NCBI RefSeq assembly: GCF_963678975.1 | Contig: NC_089280.1 | Location: forward strand, 14,583,280-14,647,279 | Direction of reading: 5' to 3' | From: Dysidea avara | Taxonomy: Eukaryota; Porifera; Demospongiae; Dictyoceratida; Dysideidae | DNA: 64,000 bases | Shown: in pieces, positions 63,853 to 64,000 of the stretch | Layout: each line of letters begins with the position of its first letter | Numbering within the stretch: position 1 is the first letter of the stretch | Notes under the pieces: generated by a model | What the model was told of the DNA's origin: nothing | Seen by the model: only the letters and a program-made list of their open reading frames with translations | Database searches by the model: none | Made by a program: the position numbers and the translations under genes

Positions 63853-64000
63853 GAGCTGAGCGATAGTACAACTATCACTATCACAATTGTAGTAACTTTT
63901 ATATCACGATAACAATAGTATCACAGTGGTACTATATAGCAGTTATCAAAGACACTTAACCTCATGTAAATAGCGCATAAATAATCCAATTACATACCAC
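63853..64000. repeat. Partial dispersed repeat at window edge
   Basis: gagctgagcgatagtacaac followed by tatcac/cgataa-type units, resembling the interior of the element at 58862-59175. It is cut by the window end. Confidence 0.4.

Overview
This window is animal nuclear DNA. It has AT-rich, intron-containing genes with GT..AG introns (several only 47-48 nt long), four metazoan protein-coding genes, and dense short DNA transposons and minisatellites. The gene families (a secreted Frizzled-related protein with an NTR domain, an ANKEF1 orthologue, a Reeler-domain membrane protein), the very short introns and the STPR-type arginine-rich fragments suggest an early-branching metazoan. A demosponge is my best guess, from family knowledge rather than any diagnostic sequence.

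Layout. 1-12.6 kb has no intact host gene. It holds a 27-bp minisatellite (about 947-1985), a broken tyrosine-recombinase gene of DIRS/Crypton type (2013-2893, minus), a pogo/Tigger-like MITE, a hairpin element and a hAT-like MITE. 12.6-17.4 kb carries two tandem paralogues on the minus strand, each encoding a secreted protein with three Frizzled-type cysteine-rich domains (CRDs). The upstream copy has two further exons that add a C-terminal NTR domain, the sFRP arrangement; the downstream copy stops after CRD3. 17.6-45.3 kb is one minus-strand gene of 20 coding exons encoding an 804-residue ANKEF1 orthologue (ankyrin repeats, EF-hand, ankyrin repeats). All 20 exons were placed by eye, and every phase adds up. 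46.2-63.7 kb is a plus-strand gene of 8 coding exons encoding a 278-residue single-pass membrane protein with a Reeler ectodomain and a PPxY cytoplasmic motif. It is divergent from ANKEF1, with a 0.9 kb intergenic region that contains a perfect 21-bp inverted repeat.

The large introns (ANKEF1 introns 3, 5 and 19; Reeler introns 1 and 3) are filled with fold-back and TIR elements, several of them nested. They also hold a 2.85 kb minisatellite of 31-bp units and an 880-bp TIR-bounded element with seven 62-bp repeats followed by an STPR-like ORF. A short motif with core CTCTAATAG recurs at eleven or more places.

The two CRD proteins are predicted extracellular Wnt/Frizzled-pathway modulators. 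ANKEF1 is an axonemal/ciliary protein in other animals. The Reeler protein is a cell-surface protein whose tail could recruit WW-domain ubiquitin ligases. Nothing shows that the four genes work as one pathway. The most unusual items are the triple-CRD (with and without NTR) gene pair, a possible internal promoter of ANKEF1, and a mariner-like element sitting exactly on the dyad axis of a larger palindromic element.
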